From: Candidatus Doudnabacteria bacterium
GTDB taxonomy: Bacteria > Patescibacteriota > Doudnabacteria > UBA920
Length of the DNA stretch: 35,352 bases
Reading direction: 5' to 3'
Assembly (NCBI GenBank): GCA_023245895.1
Contig: JAHFJJ010000007.1
Location: 16,023-51,374, forward strand
The notes below the pieces were generated by a model. That model searched no databases. It was not told where the DNA came from and worked only from the letters and a program-made list of their open reading frames with translations. A program made the translations under genes and the position numbers. This document shows positions 17,011-26,176 of this stretch, piece by piece (the first letter of the stretch is position 1; the number at the start of each line of letters is the position of its first letter).

Positions 17011-17042
17011 ACCCGCCAAAGGCGGGTCCGCCTCCGGCGGAA
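17011..17042. repeat. Double GC-rich hairpin repeat
   Basis: ACCCGCCAAAGGCGGGT followed by TCCGCCTCCGGCGGA. Confidence 0.7.
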
Positions 17043-17051
17043 AAGGAATTT

Positions 17052-17465
17052 ATGAATAAAGAGAATGTGCTTTACGGAGTTATTGGGCTGTTGCTTGGGG
17101 TAGTCATTGCCTTGGCAACCAGCCATATATCTTTCAGCAGGCATTATAAGGGTATGATGAGCGATTCGGACAACAGGATGATGCAAGGGAAAATGCATTC
17201 AATGATGGGCGAGGACAGCGACATCGGAATGGACAGTGCAATGCAGAATATGATGCAGGGGCTGGAAAATAAAAGCGCTGATGATTTTGACAAGGCATTT
17301 TTATCAGAAATGACTACCCATCACCAAGGCGCCATAGATATGGCCAACGCCGCGCTAAAAAACGCCAAACACCAAGAAATAAAAACTATGGCTAACAATA
17401 TTATTTCCGCGCAAACCAAAGAAATAAACCAAATAAAAGAATGGCAAAAGACTTGGTATAAATAA
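17052..17465 (+). CDS. DUF305 protein, N-terminal TM, Met-rich
   Basis: FLSEMTTHHQGAIDMANAALKNAKHQEIKTMANNIISAQTKEINQIKEW; Met-rich segment MMSDSDNRMMQGKMHSMMG. Confidence 0.88.
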   Translation: MNKENVLYGVIGLLLGVVIALATSHISFSRHYKGMMSDSDNRMMQGKMHSMMGEDSDIGMDSAMQNMMQGLENKSADDFDKAFLSEMTTHHQGAIDMANAALKNAKHQEIKTMANNIISAQTKEINQIKEWQKTWYK

Positions 17466-17466
17466 A

Positions 17467-17916
17467 ATGCTAACTATCATACAAGAACCCAACCAACTAC
17501 TCCATAAACGGTGCGAACCGGTAAGTGATTTTAACCAGGCCGAACAAATAGTCGAGGAACTTTTGGCTGTGATTAAAAGCAAAGCTAAATTTTGGAACCG
17601 CCGCTTGGGTTTTGCCGCAAATCAGATTGGCTATACTAAAAGAATTCTGGTTATCAGAAAAGGCAAAAATTATACAGTAATGATAAACCCAATAATACTG
17701 GAGAAAAAAATACCCTTCCCATATTTGGAAAACTGCTATAGCCTAAAACAAAAAAGCCTGTACCTTGTTAAAAGGTATTTGTACGCAAAAGTTAGTTACC
17801 AAGACCCAAAAGGCGAGTGGCACGAAACTGCTCTGAAGGGGCCGAGCGCGATATACCAGGAAATGGACCATATTAACGGGATTATGGTATCGGAAGTTGG
17901 ATGGCGAATTTTATGA
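17467..17916 (+). CDS. Divergent peptide deformylase-like protein (altered metal motif)
   Basis: LGFAANQIG (GLAAxQ-like), LENCYS (EGCLS-like), YQEMDHINGI (HExDH with first His replaced by Gln). Confidence 0.7.
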   Translation: MLTIIQEPNQLLHKRCEPVSDFNQAEQIVEELLAVIKSKAKFWNRRLGFAANQIGYTKRILVIRKGKNYTVMINPIILEKKIPFPYLENCYSLKQKSLYLVKRYLYAKVSYQDPKGEWHETALKGPSAIYQEMDHINGIMVSEVGWRIL

Positions 17917-17984
17917 TAGAACAACTGCTCTATAGATAGGAGTTTAGGCAATTTTTTAGAAAATTGTAAGCACTTAAAATTTAT

Positions 17985-18641
17985 ATGAATGCTATAAAAT
18001 TTTTATATAACCACATACTGCCAAAACTTTTTGAATTACAAGACAGTTCCACATGGATTCCCATTGTGAAGGATGTTATTAAGGCCAAAAAAAGAGCGAT
18101 AGAATACCTTGAACTTCAGCAGGGAGATACAGTGCTCGTAACAAGCATTGGAGCCGGATTTGAACTCGATTTTATATTGCAAAAAATTGGTAGTACAGGT
18201 TCCGTAGTTGGGGTGGACTTTTCCGAAGGTATGTTAAAAAGAGCACAAAATAAAATTGATAAAAATGGGTGGCTTAATGTAACTCTCTTGCAAAAAGATT
18301 TAAGAGAATATAATCCAATCAAAGAGTTAAATTACAAAGTAGACGCCGTGTTGAGTAATTTTGGGTATTTAGATGAGAGCCTTCTATATAGTTTAATAAA
18401 TGTTTTGAAACCGGGAGGAAGGGTTGCCATATCCGGAGCACAGCCATTAACCGGAACAAGAAGGCTGTTGTACCCAATTACTTTTGTTCCGGAGATGATA
18501 TTTGGTTTAACCTGGAAATTTTTACACAAAATGCCTAAACATATAGAGATTATTAAGACAGAATGTACAGAAGTGGCTATTAACGAGAACACTTTTGGAA
18601 GGTACTTTGTAACTGTGGCCGGAAGTAAGAAATTGGCTTAA
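17985..18641 (+). CDS. Class I SAM-dependent methyltransferase
   Basis: VLVTSIGAGFELDFILQKIGSTGSVVGVDFSEGMLKRA ... VLSNFGYLD ... VLKPGGRVAISG. Confidence 0.82.
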   Translation: MNAIKFLYNHILPKLFELQDSSTWIPIVKDVIKAKKRAIEYLELQQGDTVLVTSIGAGFELDFILQKIGSTGSVVGVDFSEGMLKRAQNKIDKNGWLNVTLLQKDLREYNPIKELNYKVDAVLSNFGYLDESLLYSLINVLKPGGRVAISGAQPLTGTRRLLYPITFVPEMIFGLTWKFLHKMPKHIEIIKTECTEVAINENTFGRYFVTVAGSKKLA

Positions 18642-18645
18642 ACAT

Positions 18646-19230
18646 ATGGCTAACATGCACTGGCTAGAAAAATTTTTCGTTAATGGATATTGGGACAAAA
18701 TTTTCCATAGGTATTTTGGCCTTGGCAGGTTGCTGAAAAAGATAACTGATGAAAATTTCAGCAGTATTTTGGAAATTGGGGCCGGAGTCGGCATTACGAC
18801 CGAATCCATACATAAAAAATTCCCCCGCTCTCTTATTACAGCTACGGACTACGATATTGCGCAAGTAGATAAAGCAAAAAGCAGGCTTGCGGGCACAAAT
18901 ATGGTGGTGCAGAGGGAAGACGCTACTCAGCTTACTTTTACAAATAATAGCTTTGACGCCTGCTTCGCAATTATGGTTTTCCATCATATTCAGGATTTTC
19001 CAAAAGCTATAAAAGAAGTATATAGAGTACTAAAGCCCAGCGGAAAATTTTATGTCATAGATATACAATCTAAATTGTGGACATTATTTCATTTAAAAAG
19101 TTTTAAGTCATTAAACGCCGCTCCCGGCCTGTTCACTAAAGAAGAATTTGAAAATATCTTTAAGCAATCCGGTTTTAAAATACTAAACCACGGCGGGAAA
19201 TGGATGTTTTGGCTGGCTGCCGAAAAATAA
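18646..19230 (+). CDS. Class I SAM-dependent methyltransferase
   Basis: ILEIGAGVGITTE ... ATDYD ... VLKPSGKFYVID. Confidence 0.85.
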   Translation: MANMHWLEKFFVNGYWDKIFHRYFGLGRLLKKITDENFSSILEIGAGVGITTESIHKKFPRSLITATDYDIAQVDKAKSRLAGTNMVVQREDATQLTFTNNSFDACFAIMVFHHIQDFPKAIKEVYRVLKPSGKFYVIDIQSKLWTLFHLKSFKSLNAAPGLFTKEEFENIFKQSGFKILNHGGKWMFWLAAEK

Positions 19231-19235
19231 ATTTT

Positions 19236-21236
19236 ATGGATTACGAACATCATCACAATCATTCCAACATGCCCGCGGCTTCGGGCCGCGACAAGCACGC
19301 AGGCCATTCGCCAAAAATGTTCCGCGACAAATTTTGGCTAAGTTTGGTATTTACCATTCCGACACTCCTCTACTCTGCAATGGTGCAAGAGTGGCTGCGC
19401 TTTACTATGCCAAAATTTTTCGGCTCGGAATACGTTCCGTTGCTGTTTGGGACAATATTATTTTTTTATTCGGGTACTGTATTTATTAAAGGCGCGATTG
19501 CGGAAATAAAATCCAGACAGCCCGGAATGATGACGCTGATTTCGCAAGCTATTCTTGTTGCGTTTATTTACAGTATTGCCACGACTTTTTTCATTTCCGG
19601 CAGTGAATTTTTTTGGGAGCTTTCCACCCTAATTACCATAATGATTTTTGGGCATTGGATGGAAATGAGATCGGTCATGAATGCGCAAGGAGCGCTTAAA
19701 GAACTTGCAAAATTATTGCCTGACACGGCTGAACTGGAAAATGGCGGTAAAATCGAAGTTTCCAACCTGAAGGTTAACGATGTTGTGCTGGTAAGACCGG
19801 GGGCAAAAATCCCGGCAGACGGAATTGTGGTAGAAGGCGCGTCGTCAGTCAACGAGTCAATGATAACCGGCGAGAGCCAAACGGTTAAAAAAATCTTAAA
19901 CGGCCAAGTTATTGCCGGCACGGTTAACGGCAATGGTTCATTAAAAATAAAAATAAACAAAATCGGGGGAAATACGGCTCTGGCCGGAATTATGCGGCTT
20001 GTGGCTCAAGCTCAAGCTTCCAAATCCAAAGCGCAAATTCTGGCGGACAAAGCAGCATTCTACTTAACCATAGTCGCCACGCTTTCTGGTATTATCACGC
20101 TCATTGCCTGGCTAATTATGAACAAAGGAGCAAGCTTTGCCATTGAAAGAACTGTTACGGTTTTGATTATTGCCTGCCCCCACGCTTTGGGCTTGGCCGT
20201 TCCCTTGGTAACCGCGATTTCTACCGGCTTGGCCGCGAGAAACGGCTTACTGGTTAAACAGCGCCTGGCTCTGGAAGCTGCTAGAAATATTGACGTGGTA
20301 TTATTTGATAAAACCGGAACATTGACCAAAGGCGAACACGGCGTGGTAGATGTTTGGCCGAATGAGGGCTACAGCGAAACCAATTTATTAAAAATCGCCG
20401 CTTCTCTGGAAGCTAATTCCGAGCATCCGATTGCGCGGGCAATTGTAAAAAAAGCAAAAGAAAAAAATATAGAATTTAATGCGCCGCAAAATTTTACAGC
20501 TTTGCCGGGCAAAGGCGTTAAAGCGGGAATTGGCGGCATAAAATTTTATATTGGCGGCCCGGCGCTGCTTTTGGAAAAAAATATCGGCTTGGAAAATCTG
20601 GAGGATAAAATTAAAATTGCCGGCAGCGAAGGCAAAACCGCGGTTTATGTTTTAGCTGATGATAAAATTGTTGGGGTAATCACCATGGCCGATTTAATCC
20701 GGGAAGAATCTAAACAAGCGGCGCGTCAGTTAAAACAAATGGGCGTCAGGGCGGCAATGTTAACAGGAGACAGCGAGGCAGTCGCCAAATATGTAGCCAA
20801 AGAACTGGAAATAACAGAAATTTTTGCCCAGGTACTGCCGGAAAATAAATCCAATAAAGTTAAAGAACTGCAAAAAGACGGCAGTAAAGTTGCAATGGTC
20901 GGCGATGGCGTAAATGACGCGCCGGCTTTAGCCCAAGCCGACATTGGCATTGCCATTGGAGCCGGAACAGATGTCGCCATTGAATCCGCGGGTATTATTT
21001 TGGCCAAGAACGACCCAAGGGATGTAGTTAAAATTATTAAACTCTCCAAGGCAACATATTCCAAAATGGCGCAAAATTTAATTTGGGCAACAGCTTACAA
21101 CATAATTGCAATCCCCTTGGCCGCCGGACTCTTTGGGATTATTTTGCCGCCCGCCATAGGCGCTTTGCTTATGTCTTTAAGCACCATTATTGTGGCTGTA
21201 AACGCCCAGTTTCTTAGGAAAATAAATCTTGAATAA
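19236..21236 (+). CDS. copB: Copper-type P1B ATPase, CopB-like (CPH motif)
   Basis: His-rich N-terminus MDYEHHHNHS; TM motif CPHALGLAVPL; DKTGTLTKG; TGDS; GDGVNDAPAL. Confidence 0.9.
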   Translation: MDYEHHHNHSNMPAASGRDKHAGHSPKMFRDKFWLSLVFTIPTLLYSAMVQEWLRFTMPKFFGSEYVPLLFGTILFFYSGTVFIKGAIAEIKSRQPGMMTLISQAILVAFIYSIATTFFISGSEFFWELSTLITIMIFGHWMEMRSVMNAQGALKELAKLLPDTAELENGGKIEVSNLKVNDVVLVRPGAKIPADGIVVEGASSVNESMITGESQTVKKILNGQVIAGTVNGNGSLKIKINKIGGNTALAGIMRLVAQAQASKSKAQILADKAAFYLTIVATLSGIITLIAWLIMNKGASFAIERTVTVLIIACPHALGLAVPLVTAISTGLAARNGLLVKQRLALEAARNIDVVLFDKTGTLTKGEHGVVDVWPNEGYSETNLLKIAASLEANSEHPIARAIVKKAKEKNIEFNAPQNFTALPGKGVKAGIGGIKFYIGGPALLLEKNIGLENLEDKIKIAGSEGKTAVYVLADDKIVGVITMADLIREESKQAARQLKQMGVRAAMLTGDSEAVAKYVAKELEITEIFAQVLPENKSNKVKELQKDGSKVAMVGDGVNDAPALAQADIGIAIGAGTDVAIESAGIILAKNDPRDVVKIIKLSKATYSKMAQNLIWATAYNIIAIPLAAGLFGIILPPAIGALLMSLSTIIVAVNAQFLRKINLE

Positions 21237-21290
21237 TTTTGTTCCACGAGTATAACAATGCTCTTACATAAAAAAGCCAACTTAAAAAAC

Positions 21291-21322
21291 AGGCCCGGAA
21301 ATTTTGTTTCCGGGCCTTTTTA
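21291..21322. terminator. Intrinsic terminator
   Basis: AGGCCCGGAAA TTTTG TTTCCGGGCCTTTTT. Confidence 0.85.
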
Positions 21323-21335
21323 GTTTGAACTGGTT

Positions 21336-21869
21336 CTAGAAAGGCGACCAGTTATTATTTCCTACCCACATCTGGCCCCTTAGCCCCAGACGCGCGCCGG
21401 TCTCTCCCCACCATTCTATTAGGTCTTGCGGTTTGAGCCTGGCTAAAAGCGTTTCTGTTTCTTCGGGTGTCATAGCCAGCTTCTCAGCCAGAACACTAAC
21501 CTCCAGACCAAACGCTCCCCCCTCCGAGAGAAACCGCAAGCAGTCCTGCGCCTTAGGAAGCGCCAAGGCTTCGTTGAAATTTTTAAGCCGCTCTGCCTGG
21601 TCGCGTATGTCCATTGCCTTGCCGGCCATAGTTTTCCAAGCCTTGAACAACTTGATAATTTCCTCGTTCTTGCAGTCACGGAACTCGCGCGACTCTGTGA
21701 CTAAAAACAAATCCTGAATGAACGCGCTCAAGGCTTCCACCGGAGTGGTTTTTGAAAACTGGTCGAGTTCTGCTCGGGCTTGTTTGCCTAGCTTCCTTAA
21801 CTGCTCCATGTTATTTTCCACTACGGACTTTCGGGCCGAGCAGACAAAAACACTTATGCCTTTTTTCAT
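21336..21869 (-). CDS. Hypothetical protein, C-terminal winged-helix-like segment
   Basis: 177-aa ORF with SD upstream (reverse complement AAGGAGG). Confidence 0.55.
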   Translation of the reverse strand: MKKGISVFVCSARKSVVENNMEQLRKLGKQARAELDQFSKTTPVEALSAFIQDLFLVTESREFRDCKNEEIIKLFKAWKTMAGKAMDIRDQAERLKNFNEALALPKAQDCLRFLSEGGAFGLEVSVLAEKLAMTPEETETLLARLKPQDLIEWWGETGARLGLRGQMWVGNNNWSPF

Positions 21870-22021
21870 AAAACCTCCTTGTTGTTATAGCTTAAGCATA
21901 TTCCAATTAAAATATTGTTCAATATGTGTTTGTAATGCTTGAATGACAAACTAAATATAGCTTGTATTTATGAGAGATTATGTTACAATATAGTATTGAC
22001 AATCATATTAATATTGAAAAC

Positions 22022-22795
22022 ATGGAACAAATAGAAGCGTTATTACAATCTATTGGGCTAACAGATACCGAAGCACACATATATTTAACAGGGCTGGCCT
22101 ACCCAACTATTGAAGCCGGCGAACTTAGTAAGCTGACTAAAATTAAAAGGACCACGGTTTACCATGCCTTGGGCACGCTTTTGGAAAAAGGCCTCGTTGC
22201 CAAAAAGCGCACCTTAAAAGGACTGGGCTTTATCATGACCAGCCCCGACCGTTTGCGGTCTTTTATAGACAACAAAATAGATTTTTTAAAACAACAACAA
22301 ACAGCAATTAAAGGCATGGAGCCTTTGCTGGAAAAATACACAAAAAGCAAAGAGCCCCAAACCTGGGTAATGCATTACGAAGGAATAGAAGGAATAAAAG
22401 TTGTCATTGAGTACGCCTTATACGCCAAGTCCAGGCAGTGGGATATCATTGCTCCGGTAGATAATTTTTTTAAACAGTTCGACAAAAGCTACGCCCAATA
22501 CTTTTTAAAGACACGCAAAGAAAATAACATAAAAGCCCGGAGTTTGTGGGAAAAAGATGTTACCGGCAGGACGCTAAGCCGGACCGAAGCGGAAATGCGC
22601 AACCCCAGGCTGTTGCCGCAAAGCATGTGGGGCAAGTTTAAGTCGGTAATTATTTTGTTCGACAACAAAGTCGCGTTTATTTCTTCTTTAAAAGACGAAT
22701 CGGCCGTGCTTATCCAGTCCGAAGAAATCTACCGCACCCACGCCGCAATGTTCGAAAGCCTTTGGCAGGCATCGTTACCTTACCCTGCCAAATAA
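22022..22795 (+). CDS. TrmB-family transcriptional regulator
   Basis: MEQIEALLQSIGLTDTEAHIYLTGLAYPTIEAGELSKLTKIKRTTVYHALGTLLEKGLV. Confidence 0.75.
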   Translation: MEQIEALLQSIGLTDTEAHIYLTGLAYPTIEAGELSKLTKIKRTTVYHALGTLLEKGLVAKKRTLKGLGFIMTSPDRLRSFIDNKIDFLKQQQTAIKGMEPLLEKYTKSKEPQTWVMHYEGIEGIKVVIEYALYAKSRQWDIIAPVDNFFKQFDKSYAQYFLKTRKENNIKARSLWEKDVTGRTLSRTEAEMRNPRLLPQSMWGKFKSVIILFDNKVAFISSLKDESAVLIQSEEIYRTHAAMFESLWQASLPYPAK

Positions 22796-22837
22796 TTCGT
22801 TTTGTGCCTATACCTAGCCGCTACAAACATTTAAATA

Positions 22838-22876
22838 AAGACGGGATAGCGGTAACTCCACCGCTTCCCGTCTTTT
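22838..22876. terminator. Intrinsic terminator between convergent genes
   Basis: AAGACGGGATAGCGGTAACTCCACCGCTTCCCGTCTTTT. Confidence 0.8.
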
Positions 22877-22882
22877 AGGTTC

Positions 22883-23281
22883 TTAGAGATTGAAAACGTT
22901 TTTCAGGCATTCCGCGACTGTGGCTTCACTCATCGTGCCTTGGTCCAGAGGCTGTCCAAAAAAATCGATCAGTTTTTCAAGGCAGACTTTAAGCCCCCTG
23001 TCTGTCAGAATAACCACCGTTGCTACAAGCCCCTTGGAAGACACTTCCGCGCCGTGAACGTCAGGTATTGACTCAAGAAAATCCTGCCCCGGCCTGTCTT
23101 TGGCAATAAACACTTGCCAAGATTGGTTATTCCACATGTAGATGGCGGACTGGTACTCGCCCCACAAAATATGCCCAATAATTCTGATATCGCCGGGCTG
23201 GGCTATTTTAAGCTGGGAAAAATGTTCCGAATTAAGTTCCGTTGCTTCTCTGGTTCCAATCTTCAAAAGCTGTACTTCCAT
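22883..23281 (-). CDS. Hypothetical protein
   Basis: 132-aa ORF with SD AAGGAGG upstream (reverse strand). Confidence 0.5.
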   Translation of the reverse strand: MEVQLLKIGTREATELNSEHFSQLKIAQPGDIRIIGHILWGEYQSAIYMWNNQSWQVFIAKDRPGQDFLESIPDVHGAEVSSKGLVATVVILTDRGLKVCLEKLIDFFGQPLDQGTMSEATVAECLKNVFNL

Positions 23282-23307
23282 ACAAACCTCCTTTTTATCT
23301 TCTACAT

Positions 23308-23724
23308 TTAGCTGGGCATGGCCTCATGAATTTTTTGCAAAATTCTTTTAGCTATCTCGGCGTCAGATTCGTTTAACGGCGTCGGGCCTCCTCCTATTTC
23401 TGTAGAGTGTCCTTTGACAAAGTATAGCCGCCGTTCCCGCTTTCCTGTCATAAGCACTTTCAACATTTCCCATGGGTTGCCGTCCTGAATGTTACGCCAA
23501 TATATGACGCTCATTTCCGGGCCCAAAAACTGGGCGCAAAACAACCTTGCCTGTTTGGACACGGTGGCGTCTACTAAATCTGGCCTGAGCCGATGGTAGC
23601 CTACGCCCTTGTTGCTTAGGCTTTCCCAAATCTCACCCACAGACGGCCTAATGTGAAGCAGCCACACAATCCTGGCAAAAGCAAGAACCATAACCGCTCC
23701 AAGCAGTACCTTCAAAAGGTGCAT
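23308..23724 (-). CDS. Hypothetical protein with N-terminal TM/signal helix
   Basis: 138-aa ORF, hydrophobic N-terminus, SD CAGGAGG upstream. Confidence 0.5.
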   Translation of the reverse strand: MHLLKVLLGAVMVLAFARIVWLLHIRPSVGEIWESLSNKGVGYHRLRPDLVDATVSKQARLFCAQFLGPEMSVIYWRNIQDGNPWEMLKVLMTGKRERRLYFVKGHSTEIGGGPTPLNESDAEIAKRILQKIHEAMPS

Positions 23725-23831
23725 ATATCCTCCTGTTGCCCTTTACTTTAATTTGATAAAGAGAATATGTTAAATTTTTTTCTTAATATCTCATATTTGC
23801 AACAATTTGTAACATATATTACAATTTGAAT

Positions 23832-24509
23832 ATGATAAAAATCAGCGAAATGGTAAAAAATATTGTCTACGAAGACGAAGTTGCCCTCTATGCTATATCC
23901 GCGGGCATTTTGAACTTGTCTGCTTACGCCGAATCAATAAAAAAACAAGTCAGCGCGCGGACCAAAAAACCCGTGAAAAATACAAGTATTGTGGTCAGTT
24001 TATCCAGGCTTGGCAAAACACTCGGCAGGCAAAAGCCTTTCCTCCCTCCAATTAAAATTAACAACATGTCGGCCAAATCCGGCTTAGTGGAATTCACTTT
24101 TGACAAAACTGAATACAATAAAAAACTTTTGACGTCGCTTTACGCTAAGCCTGAATTTGCTTCGCCTGATTTTTTTACGGTCACGCAAGGGGTAAATGAA
24201 ATATCAATCATTACATCCGAGAATTTAAAAAAAGCCCTGCACCAAGGCTTTAAAAACCAAAAACCCAAATTCTTTCAGGATAAACTCGCCGCCTTAACCG
24301 TTAATATAGATAAAGAATATATAACCACCCCGAATACAACTTACGCGTTTATAAGAATTTTTGCCGTCAGGAGAATAAATATTGTGGAATTTGTTTCAAC
24401 CTACACGGAATTCAGTTTCATACTGGCGGAACAGGATTTGCAACTGGGGCTTTCTTTAATGAATGAACTATTCCATGAACCAGTTGAGCACTACAATAAA
24501 GCCGGCTAA
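23832..24509 (+). CDS. Hypothetical protein with ACT-like C-terminal region
   Basis: C-terminal FAVRRINIVEFVSTYTEFSFILAEQDLQLGLSLMNELF resembles an ACT fold; weak call. Confidence 0.5.
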   Translation: MIKISEMVKNIVYEDEVALYAISAGILNLSAYAESIKKQVSARTKKPVKNTSIVVSLSRLGKTLGRQKPFLPPIKINNMSAKSGLVEFTFDKTEYNKKLLTSLYAKPEFASPDFFTVTQGVNEISIITSENLKKALHQGFKNQKPKFFQDKLAALTVNIDKEYITTPNTTYAFIRIFAVRRINIVEFVSTYTEFSFILAEQDLQLGLSLMNELFHEPVEHYNKAG

Positions 24510-24528
24510 TGCTATATAATATAGGCAT

Positions 24529-25158
24529 ATGATTAATTACTTACCTGAATTTTTGACTGTTGCCGCGCTCCACTTTTTGGCTGTCATGAGCCCGGGGCCG
24601 GATTTTGTGCTAATTAGCAGGAACAGTTTGGCGTATTCCCGCAAAAACGGAGTGTACGCGGCCTTAGGGCTGGCGCTTGGGATTATGGTCCATGTTATCT
24701 ACTGTCTGGTAGGGATTGGCTACATAATTTCCAAATCCATTTTAATTTTTTCCGCCATTAAGCTGCTTGGCGCGGGCTACTTAATTTACATTGGATACAA
24801 ATCGCTCAGAGCACAACCCAGCAAAAATGACAGTACTGAGGTTGAACACAAAGATATGGGAGCGCTGGCCTCTATAAAAAACGGCTTTTTAACCGACCTA
24901 TTGAATCCAAAAACCACGCTATTTTTCCTGGCCCTGTTTACTCAGGTCATAAAGCCTAATACCCCTATGGCCATAAAAGTCGCCTATGGGATGGAAATGT
25001 CTATCATGACTTTTTTATGGTTTGCGGCCGTGGCCATAGTGCTTTCGCATAGCAGAATTAAACAACCTTTTACAAAAGTCCAGCACTATATGGAAAGGTT
25101 TATGGGCGCCGCGCTTATTGTACTGGGCTTAAAAGTCGCGCTTTCCAAAGCTAAATAA
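24529..25158 (+). CDS. LysE/RhtB-family amino-acid exporter
   Basis: FLAVMSPGPDFVLISRNSLAYSRKNGVYAALGLALG; GFLTDLLNPKTTLFFLALFTQV. Confidence 0.9.
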   Translation: MINYLPEFLTVAALHFLAVMSPGPDFVLISRNSLAYSRKNGVYAALGLALGIMVHVIYCLVGIGYIISKSILIFSAIKLLGAGYLIYIGYKSLRAQPSKNDSTEVEHKDMGALASIKNGFLTDLLNPKTTLFFLALFTQVIKPNTPMAIKVAYGMEMSIMTFLWFAAVAIVLSHSRIKQPFTKVQHYMERFMGAALIVLGLKVALSKAK

Positions 25159-25167
25159 TACACTAAT

Positions 25168-25581
25168 ATGGATTTACGGCTAATATTCTACGGGGTCATA
25201 ACTTTAATTTTAATATTAATTTATACCCGCTCCCAGAAAAGTCGCGCCCTGATTAAGGAAAAAAGGGGCCAGCTGAACAATGCTAGCGGCAAAAAGTTCT
25301 ATCTTTGCGACGCCGTTGACGACCTGGGAGACAACTTAGTGCAGTTTTATGGCGGCGCGGTTGGCACAATTCTCCCCGGAATGCAAATTATTATGCCGGA
25401 CGGCATGTCTTATATAATAAAAGAAGTCTACGGGGATGAAAAAATTCCAGACAGGCCCTCTGCGCAAATCCCCGACGGAATGGACAACGCCGCCATAGTT
25501 ATAGAAGCACCCCACTTCGGCTTTGAAAGCTTAAGGCCAAAATTAAAACAAGAACGGGTGTTAGCGCTTGAAGTTAAATAA
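25168..25581 (+). CDS. Hypothetical membrane-anchored protein
   Basis: N-terminal TM helix then soluble domain, 137 aa. Confidence 0.55.
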   Translation: MDLRLIFYGVITLILILIYTRSQKSRALIKEKRGQLNNASGKKFYLCDAVDDLGDNLVQFYGGAVGTILPGMQIIMPDGMSYIIKEVYGDEKIPDRPSAQIPDGMDNAAIVIEAPHFGFESLRPKLKQERVLALEVK

Positions 25582-25586
25582 TTTTT

Positions 25587-26057
25587 ATGAAATTCAGGCA
25601 ACTAGGTAAAAAGAAAAAGGGCTTCCCCAGCAAGCCCAGCATAAAAATTTTGGAAAGCTTTAACAACCAGCACCCCGACTCTTTGTACTTGGTGCCGCTG
25701 GTCTGCAACGAATTTACTTCCATTTGCCCCATTACCGGCCAGCCGGACTTTGCCTCCTTGGAAATTGTGTATGTGCCCAGGATTAAGATGGTAGAAAGCA
25801 AGTCGCTCAAACTATATTTATTTTCTTTTAGGAACCACGGCGAATTCCATGAGGATGTTACTAACAGAATATTTAAGGATTTATGGAAACTAACGGACCC
25901 AAAGTTTATGCGCGTAATTGCCAACTTTAGCGTGCGCGGCGGCATTGCCATAAAGCCTGTTGTACAAAAATTTGCGGATGATGTTGAAACCGGTGACCAT
26001 CAACAAATACTGGAGATGGTTACTGGTTGGGATAATGCGAAAAACCATATGAAGTAG
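25587..26057 (+). CDS. queF: NADPH-dependent 7-cyano-7-deazaguanine reductase
   Basis: [15 protein letters not shown] and [20 protein letters not shown]. Confidence 0.93.
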   Translation: MKFRQLGKKKKGFPSKPSIKILESFNNQHPDSLYLVPLVCNEFTSICPITGQPDFASLEIVYVPRIKMVESKSLKLYLFSFRNHGEFHEDVTNRIFKDLWKLTDPKFMRVIANFSVRGGIAIKPVVQKFADDVETGDHQQILEMVTGWDNAKNHMK

Positions 26058-26061
26058 ATGC

Positions 26062-26162
26062 ACCATTCCGAGCTATCCGCCTAAGGCGGACGAGAGAGGA
26101 ATCCCTTAAATTTTATACCTACCACCTGTTAAGGGATCCCTCGGCTGCTACTTCGGGATGGT
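26062..26162. repeat. MITE-like palindromic repeat
   Basis: Imperfect terminal inverted repeats ACCATTCCGA.../...TCGGGATGGT and internal CGAGAGAGGAATCCCTTAA / TTAAGGGATCCCTCG; nested TCCGCCTAAGGCGGA. Confidence 0.65.
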
Positions 26163-26176
26163 AGAACAAATAATTT

